DNA from: Hymenobacter sp. 5317J-9
Lineage (GTDB): Bacteria > Bacteroidota > Bacteroidia > Cytophagales > Hymenobacteraceae
Assembly: GCF_022921075.1 (NCBI RefSeq)
Contig: NZ_CP095050.1
Span: forward strand, 682,001-746,000
DNA length: 64,000 bases
Reading direction: 5' to 3'
This document shows, piece by piece, positions 17,466-26,168 of the stretch; position 1 is the first letter of the stretch; every line of letters begins with the position of its first letter. A model generated the notes under the pieces. It was not told the DNA's origin. It worked only from the letters and a program-made list of their open reading frames with translations, and did no database searches. The position numbers and the translations under genes are program-made.

Positions 17466-20400
17466 TTATAAGTACTCCTGGAGTAGGCGAGCCAAGATAG
17501 CTAGGCTGCGCGATTTATTGCCTTCCAGCAGGACGCGGATTTGACTCTCCAACTCTTTCTCTTCGGGGCTTGTTTGCTTGGGCCGCCGAATAACGCGGGC
17601 TCGCTCCTTGGTGCCGAATGTGGAAATGCCCACGCGCAGGATGTCTTCGGCCTCAGGGTCGATAACGGTTTTGGTCAGCTCACACAGGTTGTCCAACTCG
17701 TGGATGCGCTGCTGAAACCGGTCCTGGAAAATCCGCTCGTCGGCGTCGTCAAAGTTTTTCAGACTCTTGCTCAGCAGCGCATTGGCCATTGAGTTCAGCC
17801 ACGCCTCGCGGTCGTCCAGCTGTGACATAATGCGCTCCCGGAATATCAGCAGGTCGTTGGGCAGCTGATGCGGTTCGAGGCTGCGGAACCGCTCGCGCAG
17901 CGCCAGCTTATACTGCTCAAACTCCGCCGACCGGCCCAGGATGTGGCTGCTGATGGCTTGCTCCAGCCGCAGCAACAGCGCCGCATACGCCTGCCGAATG
18001 AGCGTGATGTTGTGTTGCAGCGTCTGCACGTACCGCTCCCGCGTGGCCGTGTCCTCCTGCAATTCGGCCAGGCTGAAGCCCAAGGCCCCGGGAAACGTTT
18101 CGAAGAAGGCCGCTTCGGGGTCTTTGCTCAGCGAAATGCTTTCGCGCAACCGCAAGGCGGCGGCCGGCAATTTCTTCGTGTGCTGAGCGTACTCCGGCAG
18201 CTGCCGGTAGAAGGTCAGAAACGGCTTAATCGACTCAATAAATGTCTTATTGGAGAGTCGTTCGGCGGGCCCAAGCTGTAGCAGCTCGCGGTACTCGTTA
18301 AACAGCGCCAGCTTTTCCGGCAGCAGCTCAAAAGCCTTCACCGCGTACAGGGCCGGGCTCTTGGTGAAGAGGTCTACCACATCGGCGTTGAGGTCGGGAA
18401 TGTACCGGTCATCCTCCCCGTACAGCGCGAACTCATGCCGCCGGATGAAGAGAAACACCGGCACCCAGAAGTCAATAAGGCCCTGCTTCAGCTTGAATGG
18501 CTTGCCCGACAGCTGTTTCATCAGGTCCAGAATCTTCAGCTTGCCTCCCTGCGACTGCTGCAAAAACGCGTCGCACGCTTCCCACAGCGGCTGAAAGGTG
18601 GCCGCCGTGGGCGGCATCAGCGCATACTCGCCATTGAACTGCCGGTGAATGCCGGTATCCTGCAACAGCGACAGGTAGATGGTTTTTTCGGGCGGGAAGT
18701 TCTTGGCCGGAAAGTCCAGGTCCGGGTATTGCCACTTCTCAAACAGCGCCCGAATAAAGTTCTTGCGCGCCGTCACAATAGGCACCGACAACTTGGTGCG
18801 GTTCACTAGCTCGCTCCGGTACACGGGCGTATCCACGTACACCTCGCGGGCAATGGCCGACAAGCACCGGTTGAACGACCGGCGGTTGTTGAAGTCCGCC
18901 TTCGCCGTGCCGTTGAAAAACCAGGTGATGTTGCCGTTGGCTTCATATAAGCTGTCCAGCACGTAATGATTGAGCAAGGCCACCTGGTGGTCATAGATGC
19001 CGTCCAGCTCGCGCACCGCCACCTTATCATTCAGGTTCACCTTGCGCACGGCCCGCACCTTGTCAATCTCCCGAATAAGCCGCTTGATTTCGCCCGACTT
19101 GCGGTAGATGCCATACAGCACCGCCTGGCGGCGGTCACCCACCGTCTGACGCAGCTTCTCCGGCGAGATGGAATCCGAGAAAATCAGGTTCACGAAGCCG
19201 TCAATCTCACCCTCGGGCTCTTCCAGCAGCACATCATCCGTCATCCGCACCTCAAACACCCGGGGCGTACCTACTTCGTAGGAAGCCTGCTTAGCGGCGA
19301 TGTAGGGAAAGGTGAAAAACTCCCGCAGGCGCGTTGCCACGTCCGTTACCTGCTCTACCAAGCTACCCGCCTCATCAATGGCCAGCTCAATATCAAGGTC
19401 AGTGCCCTCGAAAAGGATGTAGCTATTCTTGTGCGGCTGAAACCGGATAAGCTTATGCTGCTTCAAGGTGTTCAGCGCCGGGGTCACCGTCGGCAGCCCC
19501 AGGCTCAGCCTAGCGTAATCTTCCAGAAACTCCGTGCTGATTTCGGCCCCCGCCGGCGCGAAGATGGACAATAGCCCAATGGTCTTTACTAAGTGCCGGG
19601 CCGCGTTCAGGTCTTCGTCCGTATCGAAGTGTTTTTCTAGCTGCTCAAGCGTGTTCTTGAGAATGCCCCACTGAAAGAAGTTGGGGTTATAGCGCGAGGT
19701 CAGCAGCGAGTAGAAATGGTAGCTCAGGTAATCGTACACCTGGCTGACGCCATAGTAGGTGCCGTGCTTCAGGTGCTGCTCAATGCCTAAATAGTCATTG
19801 GAGCGCAGAAAGGAGAACAAAGACCGTTCATTCTGGCCATAGCGCTGTAGCGCCTGCACCAGCACCCCACCCGAAAGCAAATCCAACGGCCATAGCTGTT
19901 GCTGCATATCGGGCGTTTTGTAGTCACGCAACGGGAAAACGTGAGCTGCCTCAATCGTGGCAAACAGTTGCTGGTTCACCGCCAGATTGGCAACGCTCTT
20001 CTGCGTACCGGCCAGTTGCTGCGCCGCTAACTGTAGCAGTTGCTCCACCGGCTCGTTGAAAGTCAACTCTTTCAACCGGCCTTTCACTTTCTCCCATTCC
20101 TGCCGTTGGGTGCGGTTCAAACCAACGGCATAAGAACTCACGTCCTGGTGGACGGTAGTTAGTAGCAGAATATCCTTGCTAGAGTCATTGATGTACTCCG
20201 CCAGCTGCTGAATGAAATACAGTTCTTCCTCCGGGTTTTCCCGAGCGGCATACTCTAAGAACTTGCCGAACTCATCCACCACTAGCACTAACGCGAAGCG
20301 CTTTTTCGCCAGCGGTTGGTATTCTTGGTCTAAGGCTTCGATAACATCTTTAGTAGTTGCCTCTACTCCAGTATCGCCCAGAAAGTGCTTGGCAAGCGTT

Positions 20401-20696
20401 TGCTTGAGCGAAGCGTATTCGCCAATAAAATGCTCGAACCGAAATGCTTTGATGTCCTTAAAGCCAACCTCTGTTTGGAAATACTTATTCCCCTTATTCA
20501 GCGTCTGCTGAAACGCCCACAGGAAAGCCGATTTACCAGTACCATACGCGCCAACAATATTGAAGCTGTGAACTCCTGACAGATAGTTATCAACTATCTG
20601 CCCGAAAATCATCTGTGCATTCGGGGTCGGAATGTACAGAAGTTGCTGCGACGCATCGCGTGCAATGTTAACAGATGGGCTAAACGAGGTCGCCAT
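17466..20696 (-). CDS. Large P-loop ATPase, SspC-like
   Basis: A 1076-residue soluble protein. An N-terminal ATPase domain has Walker A GAYGTGKSAF (49-58) and Walker B FALVLVVDEFGKFLEY (about 134-149). The remaining roughly 800 residues are largely helical with no recognised enzymatic motif. Its start overlaps the end of the DUF4007 gene by 17 bases, which implies translational coupling. In the SspABCD phosphorothioation system, SspC is the ATPase encoded between the DUF4007 nickase SspB and the PAPS-reductase-like SspD; position and partners match that here. The ATPase style also recalls BREX BrxC, but no methylase, PglZ or BrxA/B gene is nearby. Confidence 0.85.
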   Translation of the reverse strand: MATSFSPSVNIARDASQQLLYIPTPNAQMIFGQIVDNYLSGVHSFNIVGAYGTGKSAFLWAFQQTLNKGNKYFQTEVGFKDIKAFRFEHFIGEYASLKQTLAKHFLGDTGVEATTKDVIEALDQEYQPLAKKRFALVLVVDEFGKFLEYAARENPEEELYFIQQLAEYINDSSKDILLLTTVHQDVSSYAVGLNRTQRQEWEKVKGRLKELTFNEPVEQLLQLAAQQLAGTQKSVANLAVNQQLFATIEAAHVFPLRDYKTPDMQQQLWPLDLLSGGVLVQALQRYGQNERSLFSFLRSNDYLGIEQHLKHGTYYGVSQVYDYLSYHFYSLLTSRYNPNFFQWGILKNTLEQLEKHFDTDEDLNAARHLVKTIGLLSIFAPAGAEISTEFLEDYARLSLGLPTVTPALNTLKQHKLIRFQPHKNSYILFEGTDLDIELAIDEAGSLVEQVTDVATRLREFFTFPYIAAKQASYEVGTPRVFEVRMTDDVLLEEPEGEIDGFVNLIFSDSISPEKLRQTVGDRRQAVLYGIYRKSGEIKRLIREIDKVRAVRKVNLNDKVAVRELDGIYDHQVALLNHYVLDSLYEANGNITWFFNGTAKADFNNRRSFNRCLSAIAREVYVDTPVYRSELVNRTKLSVPIVTARKNFIRALFEKWQYPDLDFPAKNFPPEKTIYLSLLQDTGIHRQFNGEYALMPPTAATFQPLWEACDAFLQQSQGGKLKILDLMKQLSGKPFKLKQGLIDFWVPVFLFIRRHEFALYGEDDRYIPDLNADVVDLFTKSPALYAVKAFELLPEKLALFNEYRELLQLGPAERLSNKTFIESIKPFLTFYRQLPEYAQHTKKLPAAALRLRESISLSKDPEAAFFETFPGALGFSLAELQEDTATRERYVQTLQHNITLIRQAYAALLLRLEQAISSHILGRSAEFEQYKLALRERFRSLEPHQLPNDLLIFRERIMSQLDDREAWLNSMANALLSKSLKNFDDADERIFQDRFQQRIHELDNLCELTKTVIDPEAEDILRVGISTFGTKERARVIRRPKQTSPEEKELESQIRVLLEGNKSRSLAILARLLQEYL

Positions 20697-21561
20697 AATA
20701 TTGCTGCATCACCTCATCGAGGTTGATTAGTTCTTTCTTGATAGTAAGCACCCGGTTGCCGGCAGTGCTCGAATAGATAATGGCCGTCGGGAAATGCTCG
20801 CGCATCTCCTCGATTTTATAGAACAAGCCCTTCTCGTTCATAGCGAATAGCAAGCCGGGCGAGTCAGGCGCGACCTCCAAGTCACTAAAGCTGATGGATT
20901 CGCCAAACTGCTCATTCTCCAAGATGATGCGCAGCACCACTTGCCAAGGAATCTCCCGTCGCTCCAAATTCTCAATGTGGTAGCGGATGCCGTCATTCTT
21001 CGTTACCGTGAGCATGCCCAAGTCTTGCAACAGTCCACTAGACTCTTCTTCTATATCTCCCTTGCCTTTTTCGCCTGCAGGCGCATAGCTGCGGATAAAT
21101 ACGGTTAAGTCTGCATCAAGCGTAGTAGAATTTAATGGCAACTTACCCAATTCCGAGTTGCGCCGAATGATGAACTGCTCTAGTTGCGTCTTGCTAAAAG
21201 AGAAGCCTTCTTTCCGTAGCTCATTGAAGACAAAATGATACAAAGAAGCGCGGCCAGTTTTGACAAGCAGATAGTGCAAATACCAAAGGGTAGCGTTGTC
21301 CTCTAGATATGGGTCAACCCCATCAGGACCGAAGAGTTGGTGGGCGACAGCTAGCAATTCGTCGGACTCATTGGTCAGACCAAAAGCCCGCAGCCAATAG
21401 CGCACAGCATCCACCATATTCTTACCAACGCCGAGCTGCACTACGGCATCAGCATCATTGAAGCCTCCTCCAGCTTCAATAAAATCGTATCCCTTCTTAA
21501 GCCAGCCGTGGCGACATAAGAACGTGTTATGTCCTTGAAAAATAAGTTTTTCCCCTAGCAT
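20680..21561 (-). CDS. DUF4007 protein, SspB-like
   Basis: A 293-residue protein with the DUF4007 hallmarks: an N-terminal FQGHNTFLCRHGWLKKGYDF segment, VQLGVGKNMVDAVRYWLRAFGL (about 42-63) and DPYLEDNATLWYLHY (about 83-97). It is the first gene of the five-gene minus-strand operon. In phosphorothioation systems of the Ssp type, the DUF4007 protein SspB acts as the DNA nickase that works with SspC and SspD. The function here is assigned from family and context. A near-consensus -7 element (TACCTTAG on the minus strand, 21588-21581) lies about 20 bases before the ATG at 21561. Confidence 0.87.
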   Translation of the reverse strand: MLGEKLIFQGHNTFLCRHGWLKKGYDFIEAGGGFNDADAVVQLGVGKNMVDAVRYWLRAFGLTNESDELLAVAHQLFGPDGVDPYLEDNATLWYLHYLLVKTGRASLYHFVFNELRKEGFSFSKTQLEQFIIRRNSELGKLPLNSTTLDADLTVFIRSYAPAGEKGKGDIEEESSGLLQDLGMLTVTKNDGIRYHIENLERREIPWQVVLRIILENEQFGESISFSDLEVAPDSPGLLFAMNEKGLFYKIEEMREHFPTAIIYSSTAGNRVLTIKKELINLDEVMQQYYGDLV

Positions 21562-21650
21562 AGCATTGTCGCTTTTTAAGCTAAGGTACCACTCAAAGGC
21601 CTGAAAAGCGAGAAAAACATGCTAAGAACTTGAGCATCATTAGATGCCAG

Positions 21651-21689
21651 AAAGAAGCCCCGGCCGCACACGCAGCCGGGGCTTCTTTT
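21651..21689 (-). terminator. Rho-independent-type terminator hairpin
   Basis: AAAGAAGCCCCGGC pairs with GCCGGGGCTTCTTTT around an 11-base loop, with T-rich tracts on both strands. It lies 3' of the minus-strand gene 21859-22425 and upstream of the defence operon, so it should insulate the operon from read-through. Confidence 0.8.
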
Positions 21690-21858
21690 GCTGCTGCCTC
21701 CTGCCTGCGGCGGCAAGGCACCCAGGCAGAAGAATAGCACTTCTCCAAGCGCACCGCTGGCCCCGGGGCCGCCCCTGAGAAGGCGGTTTGTTCGTTCTGC
21801 CTTCGTTCCTCGTTCGTTCGGCGGGCGGTGGGGCCGGCGGGGGCCGGAGTTGCACTAT

Positions 21859-22425
21859 TTACAGGGTGCGGGTTTTGCTCACGCTGTGGCCGGGGTTGTC
21901 GGTGGCCGACACCGTGATTTTGTCGCCGGCCAGCGAGGCATTGCGGGCCGTGGCCGTGTACCGCCACTGGTTGGGGTCGGCCTGCTGCTGGGCGTCGCCC
22001 TCTTCCACCAAGCTGCCGTCGCTGTTCTCAATCTTCACGTGCACGCTTTGCACGGCGTGGTCGTCGGTGGCCGTGATGCCGATGACGTCTCCCACCTTGC
22101 CCGTGTACTGGCTCAGGTCCACGTCGCCAATGTTGGGCGCCTGCATGAAGTCGCGCAGCAGCACATTGTACACGCTGATGTCCTGGGCCTTGGCTTCGTC
22201 GGCGTACTCGGCCAGCACGGCCGGGTCCTGGCTCTGGCCCTTGGCGTATAGCACGGCCTGCTGAAACCGCTCGCGCTGGGCCGTCTGCCCGGCGGTGGGC
22301 GGCCCGCTGGGGGCCTGCGGGGCCACGCTCACCACGGTGCCGCGGCTGGTTTGCCGAAACACCAGCTGCCCAACCAGCGTGCCGCTCAGTCCCTGCGTCA
22401 CGATGTTGTTCTTAACCTTTGCCAT
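21859..22425 (-). CDS. Hypothetical protein with C-terminal Ig-like domain
   Basis: A 188-residue protein of unknown function. I start it at the ATG at 22425 (MAKVKNNIVTQGLSGTLVGQ); the in-frame upstream ATG at 22485 adds an unlikely 20-residue tail. There is no signal peptide. The N-terminal segment up to residue 45 (FRQTSRGTVVSVAP) resembles short conserved Bacteroidota proteins. A helical middle of about 60 residues follows, then an Ig/Big-like beta domain (IGITATDDHAVQSVHVKIEN, later ISVSATDNPGHSVSK-like). Proteins with this N-terminus tend to occur in multiple copies in related genomes, but I cannot name a function. Confidence 0.7.
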   Translation of the reverse strand: MAKVKNNIVTQGLSGTLVGQLVFRQTSRGTVVSVAPQAPSGPPTAGQTAQRERFQQAVLYAKGQSQDPAVLAEYADEAKAQDISVYNVLLRDFMQAPNIGDVDLSQYTGKVGDVIGITATDDHAVQSVHVKIENSDGSLVEEGDAQQQADPNQWRYTATARNASLAGDKITVSATDNPGHSVSKTRTL

Positions 22426-22540
22426 AAAAGTGTTGGGGGTTTTGGGTAGAAAAAACGCCCGGCCGTCAAGTCGGGCCACCGGCAAGGTAACGGAATATTT
22501 TAATAATTAATAGGTATTGGATAAAGGCCCCGTAAGCCCG

Positions 22541-22803
22541 TCATGCTCATCTGGCGTCCGCGCAGTCGAACCGAAGGTCGGCGTAGCCAAGCATCTCTAC
22601 CGCGCAACGAATCCAGCTAGGAAGAACGCCATGCTCATCTGGCGTCCGCGCAGCCGAACCGAAGGTCGGCGTAGCCAAGCATCCCGCCAGCCAGGCTCAC
22701 TCAGTCGTTCGGCTCCCCTCTCCCTCGGGAGAGGGGCCGGGGGTGAGGCGCGCCGGCAGCACGAAGCACGCGAGATGCTTCGACTGCGCCCAGCATGACG
22801 TTC
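22541..22803. repeat. Composite intergenic repeat: two direct copies plus a palindrome half
   Basis: Two nearly identical direct copies of about 56 bases (22541-22597 and 22630-22685) start CATGCTCATCTGGCGTCCGC and end GGCGTAGCCAAGCATC. They look like the standard palindrome arm carrying extra internal blocks. Next come a Leu-like GAGAGGGG palindrome (22710-22750, CTCCCCTCTCCCTCGGGAGA) and a standard right arm ending CCCAGCATGACG at 22800. This fills most of the roughly 400 bases between 22426 and 22827; no gene is seen there. Confidence 0.75.
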
Positions 22804-22827
22804 TTTTTCCCCTTTCTTCCCCCTGCT

Positions 22828-23829
22828 TCAGCTGTAATCAATCTCCGTGTTGTCGCCGATGTTCAGCGAGTGGTTCATGCCCCGGAACGAGGCGTCGGAA
22901 CCCACGATGCAGTCGTGCATCACCGCCGAGCGCAGCTCCGAGTAGGAGCCGATGATGGAGTCGCTCAGGATGGTATTCTGCACGATGGTTTTGTCGCCAA
23001 TGGCCACGTTGGGCCCGATGATGGACTGCGAAATGCGGCAGCCTCGCCCGATGCTCACCGGCGGAATAATCACCGAATCCGGAAACTCCGAGTAGTCGCG
23101 CGGCTCCAGAAATTCGGCCGTGTTGAGCAGGCGGGCGTTGGCTTCGAGCAGGGTTTCCTTGCGGCCGCAGTCAAACCAGTTGTCCACGGGGCAGGTCGTC
23201 ATGGCTTCGCCGTCCTCAATGAGGCGCATCAGCGCGTCGGTGAGCTGGAACTCGCCGTGGGTGCGCACGTCGGTTTCGCGCAGCCACTCCAGGGCCTGGG
23301 CCAGCTTTTCGGCGTCGGCCAGCTTGTAGAGGCCCACCATGGCGTAGTTCGACTTCGGAATCTTGGGCTTCTCCACCACCTTGTTTACGCGGCCGCCGGC
23401 CCCGGTTTCCACAATGCCGAAGCGGGTGGGGTCCTTCACTTCCTTCACGGCCAGCACCGAGCCGGGCGTGGCCAGCAGGGCCGGCAGGTCCACGTCCACT
23501 ATCGTGTCGCCGAGCAGGATGAGCACGCCGTCGGGGTCGTGGCGGAACTCCTCGCGGGCCAGCCACAGGGCGTGGCCCAGGCCCTCGCGGGGCTCCTGCA
23601 TCACGAAGGTGGCGTTGAGGTCGGGGTAGTTGCGGCGCACGTAGCGCACGATTTTATCGCCCAGGTAACCCACCACAAACACAAACTCGGTGAGCCCGGC
23701 CACCCGCAGGCGGTCGATGATGTGGCCCAGAATGGTGTTGCCGGCCACCGGCACCAGGCTTTTGGGCTGGGTGTGGGTGTGGGGGCGCAGGCGCGAGCCA
23801 ATGCCGGCGACGGGAATGACGGCTTTCAT
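22828..23829 (-). CDS. Sugar-phosphate nucleotidyltransferase with C-terminal left-handed helix
   Basis: A 333-residue enzyme. The start at 23829 gives MKAVIPVAGIGSRLRPHT, with the nucleotide-binding GxGxRLxP loop at the very N-terminus followed by PKSLVPVAGN. Other family segments are LLGDTIVDVD and VVEKPKIP. The C-terminal third has hexapeptide-type repeats (IGRGCRISQSIIGPNVAIGD), forming a left-handed beta-helix. It transfers NMP from an NTP to a sugar-1-phosphate, making an activated sugar for polysaccharide or lipid glycans. The sugar (glucose or mannose) cannot be fixed from sequence. It is divergent from the LemA gene. Confidence 0.87.
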   Translation of the reverse strand: MKAVIPVAGIGSRLRPHTHTQPKSLVPVAGNTILGHIIDRLRVAGLTEFVFVVGYLGDKIVRYVRRNYPDLNATFVMQEPREGLGHALWLAREEFRHDPDGVLILLGDTIVDVDLPALLATPGSVLAVKEVKDPTRFGIVETGAGGRVNKVVEKPKIPKSNYAMVGLYKLADAEKLAQALEWLRETDVRTHGEFQLTDALMRLIEDGEAMTTCPVDNWFDCGRKETLLEANARLLNTAEFLEPRDYSEFPDSVIIPPVSIGRGCRISQSIIGPNVAIGDKTIVQNTILSDSIIGSYSELRSAVMHDCIVGSDASFRGMNHSLNIGDNTEIDYS

Positions 23830-24028
23830 TGTAATGAACCGGGATGAGAATCGATAAAGGAAGAGCGAAAGCGGCAGGGGGTGCCTAGCTATGCAGCAAG
23901 CTACAACTACTGGGCACAAGCTACGTACTTTGCGCCAAGCCCGGAACCAAACCGGCGCGGCGGCCCCAGGTTTCGCCACCGCTACCCAACCCCCGAGCAT
24001 CTTTCACCTTCACCCCTTCTTTTTTCAC

Positions 24029-24607
24029 ATGAAACGCTTTCTTCTGTATTTCGCGGGCCTGGCCCTGTTGCTCACCCAGTCCTCGTGCGGCTACAACGGC
24101 ATGGTGCAGCGCGACCAGGCCGTGAAAGCCCAGGCCGGCAACGTGCAAAGCGCCTACCAGCGCCGCAACGACCTCATCGGCAACCTGGTGAACACCGTGA
24201 AGGGCGCCGCCAAGTTCGAGCAGGGCACCCTCACTTCGGTCATCGAAGCCCGCGCCAAGGCCACCAGCGTGCAATTGAACCCCGGCGACCTCACGCCCGA
24301 AAACATCAAGAAATTCCAGGAAGCCCAAAGCCAGGTTTCGGCCGGCCTGGGCCGCCTGCTGGCCGTGTCCGAAAACTACCCCGACCTGAAGGCCAACGCC
24401 AACTTCCAGGAGCTGCAGGCCCAGATTGAGGGCACCGAAAACCGCATCAACGTGGAGCGCAACAAGTTCAACGCCGTCACCAACGACTACAACACCTTCA
24501 CCCGCTCCTTCCCCAACAACCTGTTTGCCGGCATGTTCGGCTTCCAGCCCAAGCCCTACTTCGAAGCCGACCCGGCCGCGAGCAAGGCCCCCACGGTGCA
24601 GTTTTAA
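24029..24607 (+). CDS. LemA family lipoprotein
   Basis: A 192-residue protein starting at the ATG at 24029. A lipoprotein signal peptide (MKRFLLYFAGLALLLTQSSC, Cys20) is followed by the LemA helical domain: VKAQAGNVQSAYQRRNDLIG, NLVNTVKGAAKFE and ENRINVERNKFNAVTNDYN. LemA proteins are membrane-anchored four-helix bundles of unclear biochemical role, found next to TPM/YgcG proteins as here (two TPM genes follow at 24713 and 25168). The three probably form a functional unit at the inner membrane. A promoter-like TACTTTG lies about 90 bases upstream. Confidence 0.93.
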   Translation: MKRFLLYFAGLALLLTQSSCGYNGMVQRDQAVKAQAGNVQSAYQRRNDLIGNLVNTVKGAAKFEQGTLTSVIEARAKATSVQLNPGDLTPENIKKFQEAQSQVSAGLGRLLAVSENYPDLKANANFQELQAQIEGTENRINVERNKFNAVTNDYNTFTRSFPNNLFAGMFGFQPKPYFEADPAASKAPTVQF

Positions 24608-24610
24608 ATT

Positions 24611-24712
24611 TCAGTTATCAGTTAACAGTGAGCAGTGAACGAGTAGGGCCTCAGCCGCTACTGTGGGTTACCGGCTGCTCACTGTTAACTGTTCACTATT
24701 AACTGCTAACTG
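24611..24712. repeat. Intergenic inverted repeat of AGTTAACAGTGAGCAG type
   Basis: AGTTAACAGTGAGCAG at 24620-24635 is matched by its reverse complement CTGCTCACTGTTAACT at 24675-24690. Degenerate extensions (CAGTTATCAG, TTAACTGCTAACTG) lie on both sides. The element fills the LemA-TPM gap completely and abuts the ATG at 24713. It is unrelated in sequence to the GTCATgCTGAG family. Confidence 0.8.
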
Positions 24713-25171
24713 ATGAATAACCCCCTTACCCCCGCCCAGGACGCGGCCCTGGTGGCCGCCATCCGGCAGGCCGAAGTCACGACTTCGGGCGAAATCCGGG
24801 TGCATCTCGAAGACACCTGCCCCACGCCCGAGCCCCTGGACCGCGCCGCCCAGGTGTTCGGCGAGCTGAACATGCACAAAACCGCCGCCCGCAACGGCGT
24901 GCTCTTTTACCTGGCTTGGCAAAGCCGGCAGTTTGCCGTCATCGGCGACTCGGCCATCAACGCCGCCGTGCCCGACGACTTCTGGGAAACCACCAAGGAA
25001 GCCGTGCTGGAACAGTTTCGGCACGAAAACTACGTGCTGGGCTTGGAGCGCGGCATTAAGATGGTGGGCGAGCAGCTGCAGCGCTACTTCCCCTACGACG
25101 CCAAAACCGACCAGAACGAGCTGGACGATTCCATTTCCTTCGGCGGCCAACAGCCGTCATCCGACGCATGA
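24713..25171 (+). CDS. TPM domain protein, cytoplasmic form
   Basis: A 152-residue protein without signal peptide or membrane segment, made up of one TPM domain: IRQAEVTTSGEIRVHLED near the N-terminus, then VLFYLAWQSRQFAVIGD and DDFWETTKEAV. TPM domains (thylakoid Psb32/YgcG fold) have been linked to acid phosphatase activity and membrane-protein maintenance. The gene lies between LemA and a second, membrane-bound TPM protein whose ATG overlaps its stop codon (ATGA at 25168-25171), so the two TPM genes are translationally coupled. Confidence 0.9.
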   Translation: MNNPLTPAQDAALVAAIRQAEVTTSGEIRVHLEDTCPTPEPLDRAAQVFGELNMHKTAARNGVLFYLAWQSRQFAVIGDSAINAAVPDDFWETTKEAVLEQFRHENYVLGLERGIKMVGEQLQRYFPYDAKTDQNELDDSISFGGQQPSSDA

Positions 25172-26022
25172 AACATTCCGAGGCTGACGCCAGGGTAACA
25201 GCGCCGCACGCGGTGGCGGCTGGCGTGCGCGTGCCCCGGCCCGCAACGTGGCGCTGGCTGCTGGTGCTGCTGTGGGCCCTCACGGCGCTGGGCGCGGCGG
25301 CCCAAAACACCCCGCCCCGGCCCAACCCGCCGCGCCTGGTCAACGACCTGGCGGGCCTGATGCAGGCCGGCGAAGCCGACGCCCTAGAGCGCAAGCTCGT
25401 GGCCTACGACGACAGCACCTCCTCGCAGATTGCGGTGGTCACGGTGCCCACCCTCGACGGCGACGACGTGGCCAACTACGCCCAGAACCTCTACGAAAGC
25501 TGGGGCATCGGCCGCAAAGGCAAAAACAACGGCATCCTGATACTGGTGGCCCAGCAGGAGCACGTGGCCCGCATCCAGACCGGCTACGGCCTCGAAGGCG
25601 CCGTGCCCGACGCCATTGCCAAGCGCATCATCAGCAATACGCTGGTGCCCGCTTTCCGACAGAATCAATACTACGCCGGCCTCGACCGGGCCACCGACCA
25701 GCTCATTGCCCTCGCCAAAGGTGAGTACCAGGCCGACCCGGAAGACGCCCGGCCGCAGCGCAGCCGCGGGTCGTCGGGCTCCGGCTTTCCGTTCTGGGCC
25801 ATCATCATCGTGATGGTCTTCATCTTCATCATGCTACGCAACCGGGGTGGCGGAGGCGGGCGCGGCAACCGCGGCTTCGGCGGTGGGTTTGTGCCTCCCA
25901 TCATTTTCGGTGGTGGCGGTTTCGGCGGCGGCGGCGGCTGGGGCGGCGGTGGAGGCGGCGGTGGCTTCGGGGGCTTTGGCGGCGGCAGCAGCGGCGGCGG
26001 CGGCGCCAGCGGCAGCTGGTAG
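25168..26022 (+). CDS. YgcG-like TPM domain protein with Gly-rich tail
   Basis: A 284-residue exported membrane protein. A signal or anchor helix at about 27-44 (WRWLLVLLWALTALGAAAQ) is followed by a TPM domain (LVNDLAGLMQAGEADALE, DSTSSQIAVVTVPTLDGDD, GRKGKNNGILILVA, GYGLEGAVPDAIAKRII). One transmembrane helix at about 210-226 (FWAIIIVMVFIFIMLRN) precedes a tail of almost pure glycine with scattered Phe, Trp and Ser. This architecture is standard for YgcG-type partners of LemA. The ATG at 25168 overlaps the upstream stop. Role: envelope upkeep, not defined further. Confidence 0.92.
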   Translation: MKHSEADARVTAPHAVAAGVRVPRPATWRWLLVLLWALTALGAAAQNTPPRPNPPRLVNDLAGLMQAGEADALERKLVAYDDSTSSQIAVVTVPTLDGDDVANYAQNLYESWGIGRKGKNNGILILVAQQEHVARIQTGYGLEGAVPDAIAKRIISNTLVPAFRQNQYYAGLDRATDQLIALAKGEYQADPEDARPQRSRGSSGSGFPFWAIIIVMVFIFIMLRNRGGGGGRGNRGFGGGFVPPIIFGGGGFGGGGGWGGGGGGGGFGGFGGGSSGGGGASGSW

Positions 26023-26040
26023 GTTTTATAAAAAGCCAAA

Positions 26041-26148
26041 AAACGTCATGCTGAGCGTAGCCGAAGCATCTCTACCGCAATAGTAAATCCAGTCGACAGG
26101 GTTTACTTGCGTGGTAGAGATGCTTCGGCTACGCTCAGCATGACGTTT
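26041..26148. repeat. Intergenic palindromic repeat
   Basis: Near-perfect arms: AAACGTCATGCTGAGCGTAG on the left and CTACGCTCAGCATGACGTTT on the right, with the inner arms GAAGCATCTCTACCGCAA and its partner. The C-to-T change in the left arm is compensated in the right arm. It lies between convergent genes. Confidence 0.92.
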
Positions 26149-26168
26149 TATTTTATTGTTTCATGACT

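Noticed and set aside
17466..20696. BREX BrxC/PglY identity for the large ATPase
   Set aside because: No BrxA, BrxB, PglX methylase or PglZ lies nearby, and the DUF4007 and PAPS-reductase partners point to the Ssp system.
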